From [Pseudopropionibacterium] massiliense (lineage in GTDB: Bacteria; Actinomycetota; Actinomycetes; Propionibacteriales; Propionibacteriaceae), in assembly GCF_900607225.1 (NCBI RefSeq), contig NZ_LR027842.1, positions 2,136,980 through 2,200,979 on the forward strand: a stretch of 64,000 nucleotides of DNA, in the 5' to 3' direction. Numbering within the stretch: position 1 is the stretch's first letter; each line of letters starts with the position of its first letter. Below are positions 36,640 through 45,338 of the stretch, piece after piece. Both the position numbers and the translations under genes were made by a program. The notes beneath the pieces were generated by a model. It saw only the letters and a list, made by a program, of their open reading frames with translations, made no database searches and was not told the DNA's origin.

Positions 36640-36811
36640 CGTCTGGGGCTCCGTTCTGGGTTTTCGTGTTCGCTGTGCATGCATCGAAATCAGTCCTGCC
36701 CGGTTGTCAGGACCACCCTACTCATCCCGGCGGGGGCAGCGGTCAGGGCTCCGCTCGCGAGAGCCCCGGTTGACGAAAGTGAATGCACCGTCTTTCTGAA
36801 AGACTGGCGGA

Positions 36812-38560
36812 ATGGCTGTACAGCGAAAGACTCCTTGGAAGACAGCGGTCGCGGCCCCCACCGCCGTGATCGTTCTGGGTTTCGTCGGGCTCGCGGCGTT
36901 GGCGCCGCACTGGCTGAGCGATCTGTTGAAGGCGGCGAACACCTCCGTGGTCAACGGGCTGGGCTGGTACTACAGCCTCATCGTCGCTGGTTTCGTCGGG
37001 TTCGCCCTGTTGGTGGCCTTCGGACCGTACGGGAACATCACCCTCGGACCCGACGACGAACCCCCCTCCTACTCGTTGGTGAGCTGGTTCGCCATGCTCT
37101 TCGCGGCGGGCATGGGCATCGGGCTGGTGTTCTGGGGCGTTGCGGAACCCCTGAACCACTACGCCGCTCCCCCGCCCGGCACCCCGGAGGGCACCTCCGA
37201 CGCCACGAAGGCGCAGAACGCGATGACGACCTCCTTCCTGCACTGGGGTCTGTCCGCCTGGGCCGTCTACATCGTCGTCGGCCTGGCCGTCGCCTACACG
37301 GTTCACCGCAAGGGACGGAAGGTTTCGCTCAGATGGGCGCTCGAGCCGCTGTTCGGCAGACGGGTACGCGGCTGGTTGGGGGATGTCGTCGACGTGTTCG
37401 CCATCGTCGGGACCCTGTTCGGGGTGGCGGCATCCCTGGGTTTCGGGGCCTCCCAGTTCACATCCGGCCTGGAATACCTGGGGATCCTCAAGCCCGAGAT
37501 CTGGGTACTGCTCGCGGTCATCGCCATCATCACGTCACTGGCCACCTGCTCGGTGCTGAGCGGTCTGGATCGCGGCATCAAGTGGCTCTCGAACGCGAAC
37601 CTGCTGCTGGCGGCGGTCCTGGCCCTGGCCGTGCTGCTGCTCGGCCAGCCGTTGTTCGTGCTGCGCGAGTTCGTCCAGACCATCGGCGACTACCTCAGCA
37701 ATTTCGTGCACCTGAGTTTCCGCACCCTGCCGTTCCAGGGAGAGGCCGGCGAGTCCTGGCTCGGGACCTGGACCACCTACTACTGGGGCTGGTGGATCAG
37801 CTGGTCACCGTTCGTGGGCATCTTCATCGCCCGCATCTCGAAGGGACGCACCGTACGGGAATTCGTGGCGGGAGTGCTGGCCGTACCGGCGCTGGTGACC
37901 TTCCTGTGGTTCTCGATCATGGGTGGGACGGCGCTGTGGCAGCAGCTTCACGGCCCTGGTGACCTCATCACACCAGACGGAAAAGTCAACAACGTCAACG
38001 CCCTGTTCCAGGTGCTGGAGCACATCCCCGCGAGCAGCTTGTTGATCGTCGGTTTCCTGATCCTGCTGGTGATCTTCTTCGTCACCAGCGCCGACTCCGC
38101 GGCCTTCGTGGTGGACATGGTCGCCACCGGCGGGGAGCAGGATCCACCCGTCCTGACCCGGGTGATGTGGGCCGTTCTCGGCGGTGGTATCGCCGCGGTG
38201 CTGCTGTGGGGTGGGGCGATCTCCGGTGGGGAGGACCTGACCGCAGGGCTCGGGGCGTTGCAGACCATGACGATCCTCGCGGCGGCCCCGTTCAGCGTGG
38301 TCATGGTATTGGCCTGCCTGGCGACGCTGCGTGCATTCAGTCTCGAGCACCGGCAGCGGCTGAGGCTGGAGAACCGGGTGCTGCGACGGGAGATGACCGA
38401 ACACGTGATGGACAAGGTGACCGAGCACGTGAGGGAATCCGTGGCCGAACACCTGGATGGCCAGGAGATCACCGTGAGCGAGGAATCCGCATCAGGGGAG
38501 AGGACACGCAGACCCTTCCGGATCAGGCTCTCCGGACGCAGGAACCACACCTCGGAGTAG
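36812..38560 (+). CDS. BCCT-family transporter (betaine/carnitine/choline type)
   Basis: The 582-residue carrier has twelve helices, with the family blocks WFAMLFAAGMGIGLVFWGVAEPLNHY (substrate/ion region) and TTYYWGWWISWSPFVGIFIARISKGRTVREFV (BCCT signature). Long cytoplasmic C-terminal helices (about 520-580) with charged residues resemble the osmosensing tails of BetP/LcoP-type actinobacterial members. It probably takes up glycine betaine or a related compatible solute with sodium. The exact substrate is not predictable. Its start has no strong Shine-Dalgarno. Confidence 0.93.
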   Translation: MAVQRKTPWKTAVAAPTAVIVLGFVGLAALAPHWLSDLLKAANTSVVNGLGWYYSLIVAGFVGFALLVAFGPYGNITLGPDDEPPSYSLVSWFAMLFAAGMGIGLVFWGVAEPLNHYAAPPPGTPEGTSDATKAQNAMTTSFLHWGLSAWAVYIVVGLAVAYTVHRKGRKVSLRWALEPLFGRRVRGWLGDVVDVFAIVGTLFGVAASLGFGASQFTSGLEYLGILKPEIWVLLAVIAIITSLATCSVLSGLDRGIKWLSNANLLLAAVLALAVLLLGQPLFVLREFVQTIGDYLSNFVHLSFRTLPFQGEAGESWLGTWTTYYWGWWISWSPFVGIFIARISKGRTVREFVAGVLAVPALVTFLWFSIMGGTALWQQLHGPGDLITPDGKVNNVNALFQVLEHIPASSLLIVGFLILLVIFFVTSADSAAFVVDMVATGGEQDPPVLTRVMWAVLGGGIAAVLLWGGAISGGEDLTAGLGALQTMTILAAAPFSVVMVLACLATLRAFSLEHRQRLRLENRVLRREMTEHVMDKVTEHVRESVAEHLDGQEITVSEESASGERTRRPFRIRLSGRRNHTSE

Positions 38561-38608
38561 TGGGGCTTCCCTGGTCCGTGCGTGTCGCGTGGGCCAATGG
38601 ATCATGCG

Positions 38609-39244
38609 TCAGGGCTGGATGTGGATGGCGCTCCAGCCATCCGCGTCCCGCCGGGCCAGGACCCGGTCGTGGAGCCTGCCGGACTGGCCCTGCCAGAACT
38701 CGAATTCGTCGACGTCGATCCGGTATCCGCCCCATTCCGGCGGGCAGGGAACGTCAACCCCGTCGAAGCGTTCGGCCGCCTGCGATGCCGACGCCAACAG
38801 GTCGTCGTGGGAGACGATGGGTGCGGACTGCCGGGACGCCCACGCCCCCAGCTGACTGTTCCGGGGCCTCTTGGCGAAATAGGTCTCGTTCTCCTGGCGG
38901 GTGAGTTTCGCGACCGCCCCCACCGCACGCACCTGGCGCATCAACCCCGGCCACCAGAAGGTGGCGGAGGCGACCGGATTGGCGGCCAGCTCCTCGCCCT
39001 TCGGGGACGTGTAGTGGGTGAAGAAGACGAGTCCATTCCGGGTCGTCTCCTTCAGCAACACCACCCGGGAGCGCGGGCGACCGTCCGCACCGATGGTGGC
39101 CAGCAGCATGGCGTTCGGCTCCACCTCTTCGGCGGCGATCGCTGCGTCGAGCCAGTCCGTGAAGAACTCCCACGGTTCGAAGGAGGTCAGGTCCTGCGGT
39201 AGCGCATCCCCGGAGTAGTCGCGTCGTACGTCGTGAAGGCTCAT
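38609..39244 (-). CDS. pdxH: Pyridoxamine 5'-phosphate oxidase
   Basis: PdxH makes pyridoxal 5'-phosphate from PNP or PMP with FMN. The 211-residue protein contains EPNAMLLATIGADGRPRSRVVLLK, FFTHYTSPKGEELAANP and RQVRAVGAVAKLT. It also has SYFAKRPR-like residues (ETYFAKRPRNSQLGAWAS) and the C-terminal FEFWQGQSGRLHDR motif, so FMN and PLP sites are complete. The ATG at 39244 fits the family start; an in-frame extension to 39436 is rejected. Confidence 0.95.
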   Translation of the reverse strand: MSLHDVRRDYSGDALPQDLTSFEPWEFFTDWLDAAIAAEEVEPNAMLLATIGADGRPRSRVVLLKETTRNGLVFFTHYTSPKGEELAANPVASATFWWPGLMRQVRAVGAVAKLTRQENETYFAKRPRNSQLGAWASRQSAPIVSHDDLLASASQAAERFDGVDVPCPPEWGGYRIDVDEFEFWQGQSGRLHDRVLARRDADGWSAIHIQP

Positions 39245-39364
39245 GTCACCAGTCTTCCAGAAGCGTGGCGGCGGCTCCGGCGGGGCCTCCCGTCGTACAA
39301 CCGGGACTGCATGGATACTGGATGCGGGCGCCCTGATTCTCCCCGGCCCGCTACTGTTGTTGGC

Positions 39365-39964
39365 ATGGCTGGTGATGAGAACCTGCGTATCGGTGATGCG
39401 GAACGCGACGAGGCGATCACGCTGCTGCGCGAACACATGAGTGCGGGCCGGATCACCGCGGAGGAGTTCGATGAGCGCATGTCCTCCGCATTGACCGCGA
39501 AGACCAAGGGGGAGCTCACTGCTTTGTTCAACGACCTTCCGGGACGTGGACCGAGCACCATGTACGGAAATTCCGGAATACCCACGTACGGGGCTTCAGG
39601 CTCACCTGCTTTGTTCCAGAACTCCACTGCGAGGATCCCGGCCAAGCGTCCCCCATGGGCCACCTACGCCATATGGGCCGCAGCGATACTGGGATGTGTC
39701 ATATTCTTCCGCTACTGGGCCGGATTCCTGGTTCTCATACTCTTGTTGAACCTCGCGTTCAGCAGGAGGTCGAACAACTCATCTGATCAAATCCTGCAGC
39801 AACAACCACGCGAACTTCATCCCGCAGAACGCGATGAGCTGGTTGCACTGATCCATCAGGATCGGAAGATCGCCGCCATCAAGCGTTACCGGGAAATGAC
39901 CGGGGCGAACCTGCTCACCGCGAAGAACGCCGTCGAAGCTTTGCAGAACCAGCTGGGAATGTAG
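39365..39964 (+). CDS. DUF1707 membrane protein with an L7/L12-like C-terminal motif
   Basis: The 199-residue protein begins with DUF1707 (LRIGDAERDEAITLLREHMSAGRITAEEFDERMSSAL...). A Ser/Pro linker and two membrane helices (about 97-115 and 116-132) follow. The last 50 residues (DELVALIHQDRKIAAIKRYREMTGANLLTAKNAVEAL) resemble the C-terminal domain of ribosomal protein L7/L12, a small binding module seen in several actinobacterial membrane proteins. Function unknown. It could sense or recruit a partner at the membrane. Confidence 0.78.
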   Translation: MAGDENLRIGDAERDEAITLLREHMSAGRITAEEFDERMSSALTAKTKGELTALFNDLPGRGPSTMYGNSGIPTYGASGSPALFQNSTARIPAKRPPWATYAIWAAAILGCVIFFRYWAGFLVLILLLNLAFSRRSNNSSDQILQQQPRELHPAERDELVALIHQDRKIAAIKRYREMTGANLLTAKNAVEALQNQLGM

Positions 39965-39988
39965 CCCAGGACCCTCACACACCTCTCA

Positions 39989-40000
39989 CACACCGGTGTG
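39989..40000. promoter_or_regulatory. 12-bp palindrome before tdh
   Basis: CACACCGGTGTG is a perfect palindrome 46 bp upstream of the tdh start and may be an operator. The regulator is unknown. Confidence 0.3.
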
Positions 40001-40046
40001 CCCGCCCCGGACGCGATGACCTGATGCGGTGTGGGACGATGAGCCC

Positions 40047-41075
40047 ATGCTGGCCCTCGCGAAGACGCATCCCGGCCCCGGCCTGGAGTTGATCGATGTT
40101 CCCGTCCCGTCCCCCGGCCCCACCGAGGTCCTGATAAGGATCCGGAGTACCGGAATCTGCGGCACCGACGTGCACATCGACCGCTGGGACGGCTGGGCCG
40201 CCCGGACGGTCGTCACTCCACGCGTCCTGGGGCATGAGTTCTGTGGCACCATCGTCGAACTCGGTTCGGCCGTCACCAACCTGGAGGTCGGGCAGTTCGT
40301 CTCCGGTGAGGGGCATTACGTGTGCGGGAGGTGCCGCGCCTGCCTGGCGGGGAAACGTCACCTGTGCCAGCGGACCCGGGGAATCGGCTACCACGTCGAC
40401 GGCGCCTTCTGCGAGTACTTCACGATGCCGGCCGCCAACATCTGGGTGCATCCACCGGAACTCGACGCGGATGTGGCCGCCATCTTCGATCCCTTCGGCA
40501 ACGCCGTCCACGCGGCGCTCCAGTTCCCGGCCCTGGCCGAGGATGTCCTGGTCACCGGCGCCGGCCCGATCGGGATCATGGCGGCGCTGGTTGCGAAGTT
40601 CCAGGGAGCCCGGAACGTCGTCATCACCGACCTCAGCGACGAAAGACTCGCCCTGGCGGAGTCCTTGGGAATCACATCCACCGTCAACACCGGACGGGAA
40701 AGCCTGGAGGACATCTACGAACGCTTCTCGATGAAGGAGGGATTCGACATCGGGCTGGAGATGTCCGGATCGGGCGTGGCACTGCGATCCATGATCGACC
40801 ACATGACCCATGGCGGCAGGATCGCGTTGCTCGGCACCCCCTCGCAGGAACTGACCGTGGACTTTTCCAAGATCATCTTCAGCATGCTCACGATCCAGGG
40901 CGTGACCGGCAGGCAGATCTTCGAGACCTGGTACGCCATGAACTCCCTGATCCGTTCCGGGCTCGACATCTCGGGGGTCATCACCCACCGTTTCCCGGTG
41001 ACCGAGTTCACCGAGGCGTTCGCCGTCGCTGGTGACGGCCGCTCCGGCAAGGTCGTCATGCACTGGGAGCAGTGA
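40047..41075 (+). CDS. tdh: L-threonine 3-dehydrogenase
   Basis: Tdh oxidises threonine to 2-amino-3-ketobutyrate with NAD. The 342-residue medium-chain dehydrogenase has the catalytic zinc ligands in GICGTDVH and GHEFCG, four structural-zinc cysteines ([15 protein letters not shown]) and a Rossmann [10 protein letters not shown]. The kbl gene follows at once, which identifies the substrate pathway. The ATG at 40047 matches the family; an upstream ATG at 40029 adds only six residues. Confidence 0.95.
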   Translation: MLALAKTHPGPGLELIDVPVPSPGPTEVLIRIRSTGICGTDVHIDRWDGWAARTVVTPRVLGHEFCGTIVELGSAVTNLEVGQFVSGEGHYVCGRCRACLAGKRHLCQRTRGIGYHVDGAFCEYFTMPAANIWVHPPELDADVAAIFDPFGNAVHAALQFPALAEDVLVTGAGPIGIMAALVAKFQGARNVVITDLSDERLALAESLGITSTVNTGRESLEDIYERFSMKEGFDIGLEMSGSGVALRSMIDHMTHGGRIALLGTPSQELTVDFSKIIFSMLTIQGVTGRQIFETWYAMNSLIRSGLDISGVITHRFPVTEFTEAFAVAGDGRSGKVVMHWEQ

Positions 41076-42301
41076 TGAACGATCTCCAGCCCTTCAACCA
41101 ATCGAAAGACACGACCATGACCTTCCTCGACGATGTGACCTCCCAGCTCGACGCCCTGCGCGCCGAGGGCCTGTACAAACACGAGGAGCCGCTCACCACG
41201 GCGCAGGCGGCGCACGTCGGCGTCCCGGCCGGGAACGTCATCAATTTGTGCGCGAACAACTACCTGGGGCTCGCGGACTCACCCGAGCTGATCGCGGCCG
41301 CCAAGGATGCTCTCGACCGCTGGGGTTTCGGCATGGCCTCGGTACGGTTCATCTGCGGCACCCAGACCCAGCACCTGGGCCTCGAGGCCGGGTTGACCCG
41401 GTTCCTGCGGCTCGGGGCGGAGGGATTCGACACCATCCTGTACTCGTCATGTTTCGACGCCAACGGTGGGTTGTTCGAAACGCTGTTCGGCGCGGAGGAC
41501 GCGATCATCTCCGACGAGCTCAATCACGCCTCCATCATCGACGGGGTGCGGCTCAGCAAGGCGGCCCGCCACCGGTACCGCAACCGGGATCTCGACGACC
41601 TGCGCGCCTGCCTGGAGGAGACACGGGACGCGCGGCACCGGATCATCGCCACCGACGGGGTGTTCTCGATGGACGGCTACGTCGCCCCGCTGGACGAGAT
41701 CTGTACCCTGGCCGACGAGTACGGCGCTCTGGTGATGGTCGACGACTCACACGCCGTCGGGTTCGTCGGGGAGACCGGCGCCGGCACCCCGGAGCGTTTC
41801 GGTGTCGCCGAACGCGTCGACATCATCACCGGCACGCTCGGCAAGGCCCTCGGCGGGGCATCCGGGGGATACACCTGCGCCCGTTCCCCCATCGTGGAGC
41901 TGCTGCGGCAACGGTCGCGGCCGTACCTGTTCAGCAACTCCCTGGCGCCGTCGATCGTCGCCGCCACCCTGGCCACCCTCGACCTTCTCGGCCGTTCCGG
42001 TGAGCTCCTCGAGCGGCTGCGCGAGAACACCACCTATTTCCGCACCCGCATGGCCGAGGAAGGGTTCGAGATCCCCGAATCCGATCATCCGATCGCCCCG
42101 GTGATGATCGGCGACGCCGTTCTTTCGGCCCGCATGGCGGACGCCATCCTGGCGCGTGGCGTCTACGTGCGCGCCTTCAGCTACCCGGTGGTTCCCAAGG
42201 GCCGGGCGAGGATCCGGACCCAGCTGTCGGCATCCCTGACCCGCGACGACCTGGATGCGGCGATCCGCGCGTTCGTCGAGGCGAGGTCGGAGATGCGCTA
42301 G
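41075..42301 (+). CDS. kbl: 2-amino-3-ketobutyrate CoA ligase (glycine C-acetyltransferase)
   Basis: Kbl splits 2-amino-3-ketobutyrate with CoA into glycine and acetyl-CoA, completing threonine degradation begun by Tdh. The PLP enzyme (408 residues) has [27 protein letters not shown], the [10 protein letters not shown] Asp motif and the PLP lysine in [14 protein letters not shown]. The ATG at 41075 overlaps the tdh stop (TGATG) and has GGGAG upstream. An ATG at 41117 gives the usual family length (394) and is an alternative. The stop codon TAG is formed at the IS630 junction: its TA is the target site and its G is the first base of the element. Confidence 0.94.
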   Translation: MNDLQPFNQSKDTTMTFLDDVTSQLDALRAEGLYKHEEPLTTAQAAHVGVPAGNVINLCANNYLGLADSPELIAAAKDALDRWGFGMASVRFICGTQTQHLGLEAGLTRFLRLGAEGFDTILYSSCFDANGGLFETLFGAEDAIISDELNHASIIDGVRLSKAARHRYRNRDLDDLRACLEETRDARHRIIATDGVFSMDGYVAPLDEICTLADEYGALVMVDDSHAVGFVGETGAGTPERFGVAERVDIITGTLGKALGGASGGYTCARSPIVELLRQRSRPYLFSNSLAPSIVAATLATLDLLGRSGELLERLRENTTYFRTRMAEEGFEIPESDHPIAPVMIGDAVLSARMADAILARGVYVRAFSYPVVPKGRARIRTQLSASLTRDDLDAAIRAFVEARSEMR

Positions 42302-42450
42302 TGGCGTGGCGTTGAGGTGAGTTTACGTTTGCGGTTGATTTTGGCGGGGATTTCTTCTGGGGTTTTGGTCCAGATGAACGGATGTTTCCGGTTGTTCCAA
42401 CTGTTGATGAATTCGTGGATCTTGCCGGCCAACTCGCGGACTGAGGCTAA

Positions 42451-42596
42451 GGTATAGCTCACATAAAACAAAATCTTGCCACTGGGCGGCCAGTCCAGAA
42501 TCGCCCCCTATGGACAAAACCCCTAGCCAGAGCCAAGTTCGCCTCTATTTCCACTTGGCCACGGGAAAAGGATTTTGTTTAAAGAGCGCTATACCA
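42451..42596. repeat. 146-bp MITE-like insertion inside the transposase
   Basis: The ends are inverted copies: GGTATAGC, six variable bases, then AAACAAAATC on both sides (left 42451-42476, right read on the complement from 42596). It splits the transposase between ERQAIRDG and SVREL. It has no reading frame of its own and no clear target duplication. Its interior AAACCCCTAGCCAGAGC resembles the core of the 79-bp repeat. Confidence 0.6.
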
Positions 42597-42783
42597 TCTC
42601 GGATGGCTTGGCGTTCGATGATGCCGAACCAGACCTCGACCAGGTTCAACCATGACCCCGACGTCGGGGTGAAGTGAACCTTGACGCACGGGTTTGCCGT
42701 GAGCCAGCAGCGGACCTCGATGCGCTTGTGCGCGGCGTAGTTGTCCATCACCAGGTGTAGTTCGGGTAGGCGCGGGCCACATG

Positions 42784-42862
42784 GAGGCTTATGCACAAGC
42801 GACGCGTCGACCAGCGAAACCCCTAGTCAGAGCGCGCTTGAGGAAGGCTGTGAATAAGCCTC
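42784..42862 (+). repeat. 79-bp palindrome-ended repeat inserted in the IS630 transposase
   Basis: The ends are GAGGCTTATGCACAA and CTGTGAATAAGCCTC (15-bp inverted repeats, two mismatches). ATG occurs on both flanks (42781-42783 and 42863-42865), a 3-bp target duplication. The interior is nearly the same as the copy at 44351 in reverse orientation. A non-autonomous mobile element is the simplest reading. Confidence 0.75.
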
Positions 42863-43677
42863 ATGCTTGAGGAAACCGAGGAACTCTTGGTGGCGGTGCC
42901 GGTCCTTGCACAGCCCGGTCACCTTCCCGGTGGCGATCTCCAGGGCGGCGAACAAGGTGATGGTGTCATGGCGGAGGTAGTCGTGGCCGCGTTGCTCGTT
43001 GTGGCCAGGTTGCATCGGAAGCACTTTCTGGGTGCGGTTCAACGCCTGGATCTGGGACTTATCATCGACGCACAACACGATCGCGTTGGCCGGCGGGTTC
43101 AGATACAGGCCTGCGACATCGGTGACCTTGGCCTCCAGCTCCGGGTCGGTGAAGAACGTGAACGCCTCGACCTTCCACGGCCGGACCCCTGTACTTCTTC
43201 CAGGCCTTGGTGACCGTGGACCTGTGCACCCCCGGGCGGGGAGCCAGCAGCCGACTCGACCAGTGAGCCACCCCCCAGGCGCTTCAGGGCAGGCCCCAAC
43301 GTTGCGGTGATGATCGCCGCATCATCAACCACCTTCGATCGGCCCGGGCGTGGGATGTCAACCAGCCCCTCCAGACCGTGTTCCAGGTAGCGGCCCCGCC
43401 ACGGATTCACCGTCGCTCGAGACACCTCCACCAACTCAGAGATCAACGCATTCGCGATTCCCTGGGAGGCCAGCAACACGATCCTCGCCCGCTGCGCTGC
43501 CCCTGCCGTTGTGGCGCTCGAACGCGCCACCTTCTCAAGTATCGCTTGGTCACCGTCACGAAGCGGCAGGATCGGGGCTGGTTTGTTCGCCATGCTCCAT
43601 TACCCCACCAAACCGTAAAGCTATTTAAACGCCACGCCACTAGAAAACTCACATCTCCCATCACAGAATCACCATAC

Positions 43678-43727
43678 GGAAACCCGGTATGTTTTCCATG
43701 GTTGCATGGAAAACATACCGGGTTTCC
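43678..43727. terminator. 23-bp perfect hairpin beside the secreted-peptide-like gene
   Basis: Bases 43678-43700 and 43705-43727 are exact complements around GTTG. It lies 39 bp past the stop of the minus-strand gene at 43766 and probably ends it. Confidence 0.7.
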
Positions 43728-43765
43728 TACATTTGGTCAGTGAATCATACCAGAAAGAAGGTGCA

Positions 43766-44359
43766 TCAGATATACTCCCAGATGATTCCGCCAATACAGC
43801 TGATAGCGCCAACTATGCCGATTCTACGAATAACGAACTTGGCAGCATTCACAGGATTCCCCAACCACCGAACGAGTTGCTCAAAGCCCATTCCTCCCGC
43901 GCCGCCAAACCCGAGGCAGGCTCCAATGATCCTTTTTACCTCATTAAAAATTCCCTGCGGGGACACATTCATACTACTTGCGCTGGATTCTCCACTCCCC
44001 GCAGGCAACGACGACTGATTGGAAACCGAATTCGAACTAGGGCCGCTCACCTGCGCCACCTGATGTCCATTGGAATCAATCGCAAGGATCCTACCGTCCG
44101 ACATGTAGCGCAACACGGCAGCTTCATCAGGAAGAGGGTTCTCACCAGACCCAACAAGTCCTTTGTTGACTACAGCTCGAACTTCCTCTGTCACAGTCTC
44201 AGAGATCCCATCTCCCAAGTCATCTCCAAGGGATGTCACCTCAGCCGAGATTTCGTGAGAATTGCCCTGAAAACATGGCCGGAACTCATTCACGCTTGTA
44301 GACTCAACGCTATCGATCAACTCAACGGCGTTTGCCGTAGCAGGAACAAGGAGGCTTAT
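43766..44359 (-). pseudogene. Secreted peptide-precursor-like protein, N-terminus lost
   Basis: The open frame runs from inside the 79-bp repeat to 43766. It begins with the second half of a signal peptide (SLLVPATANAVE) with no start codon before it; a TTG at 44320 is the only start and would skip the signal. The middle is acidic and Ser/Asn-rich with Gly/Ser. The last 55 residues are a Gly-rich amphipathic-hydrophobic segment (IGACLGFGGAGGMGFEQ, then VNAAKFVIRRIGIVGAISC and GGIIWEYI). Such a hydrophobic Gly-rich tail recalls membrane-active bacteriocin-like peptides; this is inference. The repeat at 44351 seems to have removed the start. Confidence 0.5.
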
Positions 44360-44429
44360 TCACAGCCATCCTCAAGTGCGCTCTGATTAGGGGTTTCGCT
44401 GGTCGACGCGCCGTCTGTGAATAAGCCTC
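44351..44429 (-). repeat. 79-bp palindrome-ended repeat, best-preserved copy
   Basis: GAGGCTTATTCACAG and CTGTGAATAAGCCTC form perfect 15-bp terminal inverted repeats. The element lies between the truncated secreted gene and the small membrane gene. No target duplication is visible, so it may have inserted with a deletion. Same length and core as the copy at 42784. Confidence 0.75.
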
Positions 44430-44434
44430 GCAGA

Positions 44435-44716
44435 TCAACCGTGATTTATTTTGATGGTCGATCGCTCCGCAATGAGCATCGCGAGCGTAATAGACTGCAC
44501 GGATACAATAGAGGCAAGAGCCCAGTGAATTCCCCCCTGAAGAAGAAGGAAGAACAAAGCAATACCCGCCACCCAGATCGGAATGGAGATTGCCAGATAC
44601 TTCGACTTGGAGACATTATACCAGAGCGGTCGCACCTCCCCCGCCTTGGGCTCATACGTCCCTGTCAACCCGAACCAATTTCCGATTCGACGCAACACAC
44701 TCACCGGTTCTCCCAT
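44435..44716 (-). CDS. Small two-helix membrane protein
   Basis: The 93-residue protein has two hydrophobic segments (about 40-60 and 64-82) after a basic Trp/Gly start. The ATG at 44716 is chosen because GGAGG sits six bases before it; an upstream ATG at 44749 is less likely. It directly precedes, on the same strand, the secreted-peptide-like gene now split off by the 79-bp repeat, so the two were probably one operon. An immunity or transport partner is a guess. Beyond it, 44717-45243 is AT-richer DNA without a gene that I can support. Confidence 0.6.
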   Translation of the reverse strand: MGEPVSVLRRIGNWFGLTGTYEPKAGEVRPLWYNVSKSKYLAISIPIWVAGIALFFLLLQGGIHWALASIVSVQSITLAMLIAERSTIKINHG

Positions 44717-45243
44717 GTTCCGCCTCCTGCCATCCCACTTTCCCAGCACTAACGAGCCATCTCATCGGGAAATTCGCCGCCTTGAAAACCTTCCACAACA
44801 CGGCTTCCCCTGAGCAAAAAATTTTATTCTTAACCAACTTGCCGTGCAGACATCCTGCCGCGAGAGCACTATGACGTTGTCTGCTTGATCAGCAATTTTA
44901 AGTGATAAGTCCAGCACAGTCAAGGCTTCGGGGAAAATTGGTTTCGCCGCTTGTCGCAGCGAGGTATCACAGGTTTTCGACCTTGGTTATCCGCCATGTC
45001 CGCACTCAGACCTGTCCGAAAATTAATCATCTTTTGATAATCCTTTGGGCTGGGCGAGGGACGGCGGTGTCATAGGGTCGTAGCAACAGGGTGCCATCGC
45101 CAAAGAGCTTGGGTGGACGCCCCAGAGCAGCCCTGGGGTGGCCCAACTCCACGCGAAGCACACGAACACCTGCTCGCTGCCTCCACCACTTGACACCAAG
45201 AACATACCTTCCCCAGCGGGCGCAGCAACCGCGAATATCGGGG

Positions 45244-45324
45244 TACCGACGAAGGGACTCGAACCCTCACGCGCAAGGCACAGGAACCTAAATCCTGCGT
45301 GTCTACCAATTCCACCACGCCGGT
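45244..45324 (-). tRNA. tRNA-Leu (anticodon TAG)
   Basis: The complement folds with acceptor ACCGGCG/CGTCGGT (one G-U pair), anticodon stem CAGGA/TCCTG around TTTAGGT, a short variable arm and T-arm with TTCGAGT. TAG reads CUA. The discriminator is A; CCA is not encoded. Confidence 0.93.
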
Positions 45325-45338
45325 CAGTGGTGGTCAGC

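Larger units (their letters stand above)
42298..43593 (-). pseudogene. IS630-family transposase, interrupted
   Basis: From 43593 the N-terminal HTH region is readable (QRARIVLLASQGIANALISELV, then WRGRYLEHGLEGLVD). Two frameshifts near 43270 and 43195 then lead to the catalytic domain: VLCVDDKSQIQALNRTQKVLP with the first Asp pair, HLVMDNYAAHK with the second Asp, and SGSWLNLVEVWFGIIERQAIR with the final Glu. The 79-bp repeat interrupts it after EFLGFLKH, with an additional one-base shift beyond. The 146-bp element interrupts it after ERQAIRDG, and the C-terminus (SVRELAGKIHEFINSW...WTKTPEEI) is found past it. Confidence 0.85.
42301..43640 (-). mobile_element. Decayed IS630-family insertion sequence
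   Basis: The element has 13-bp perfect terminal inverted repeats (GTGGCGTGGCGTT at 42301-42313 and its complement at 43628-43640), and both ends abut TA, the IS630/Tc1 target duplication. Inside is a minus-strand DDE transposase broken by frameshifts and by two small foreign insertions at 42451-42596 and 42784-42862. Without these 225 bp the element would be about 1.1 kb, the normal IS630 size. It is certainly immobile now. Confidence 0.85.

Noticed and set aside
42827-43078. Stand-alone small gene on the minus strand
   Set aside because: It is the middle catalytic part of the IS630 transposase. Its C-terminal EAYSQPSSSAL is only the translated edge of the 79-bp repeat, which also ends an unrelated plus-strand frame at 44386.
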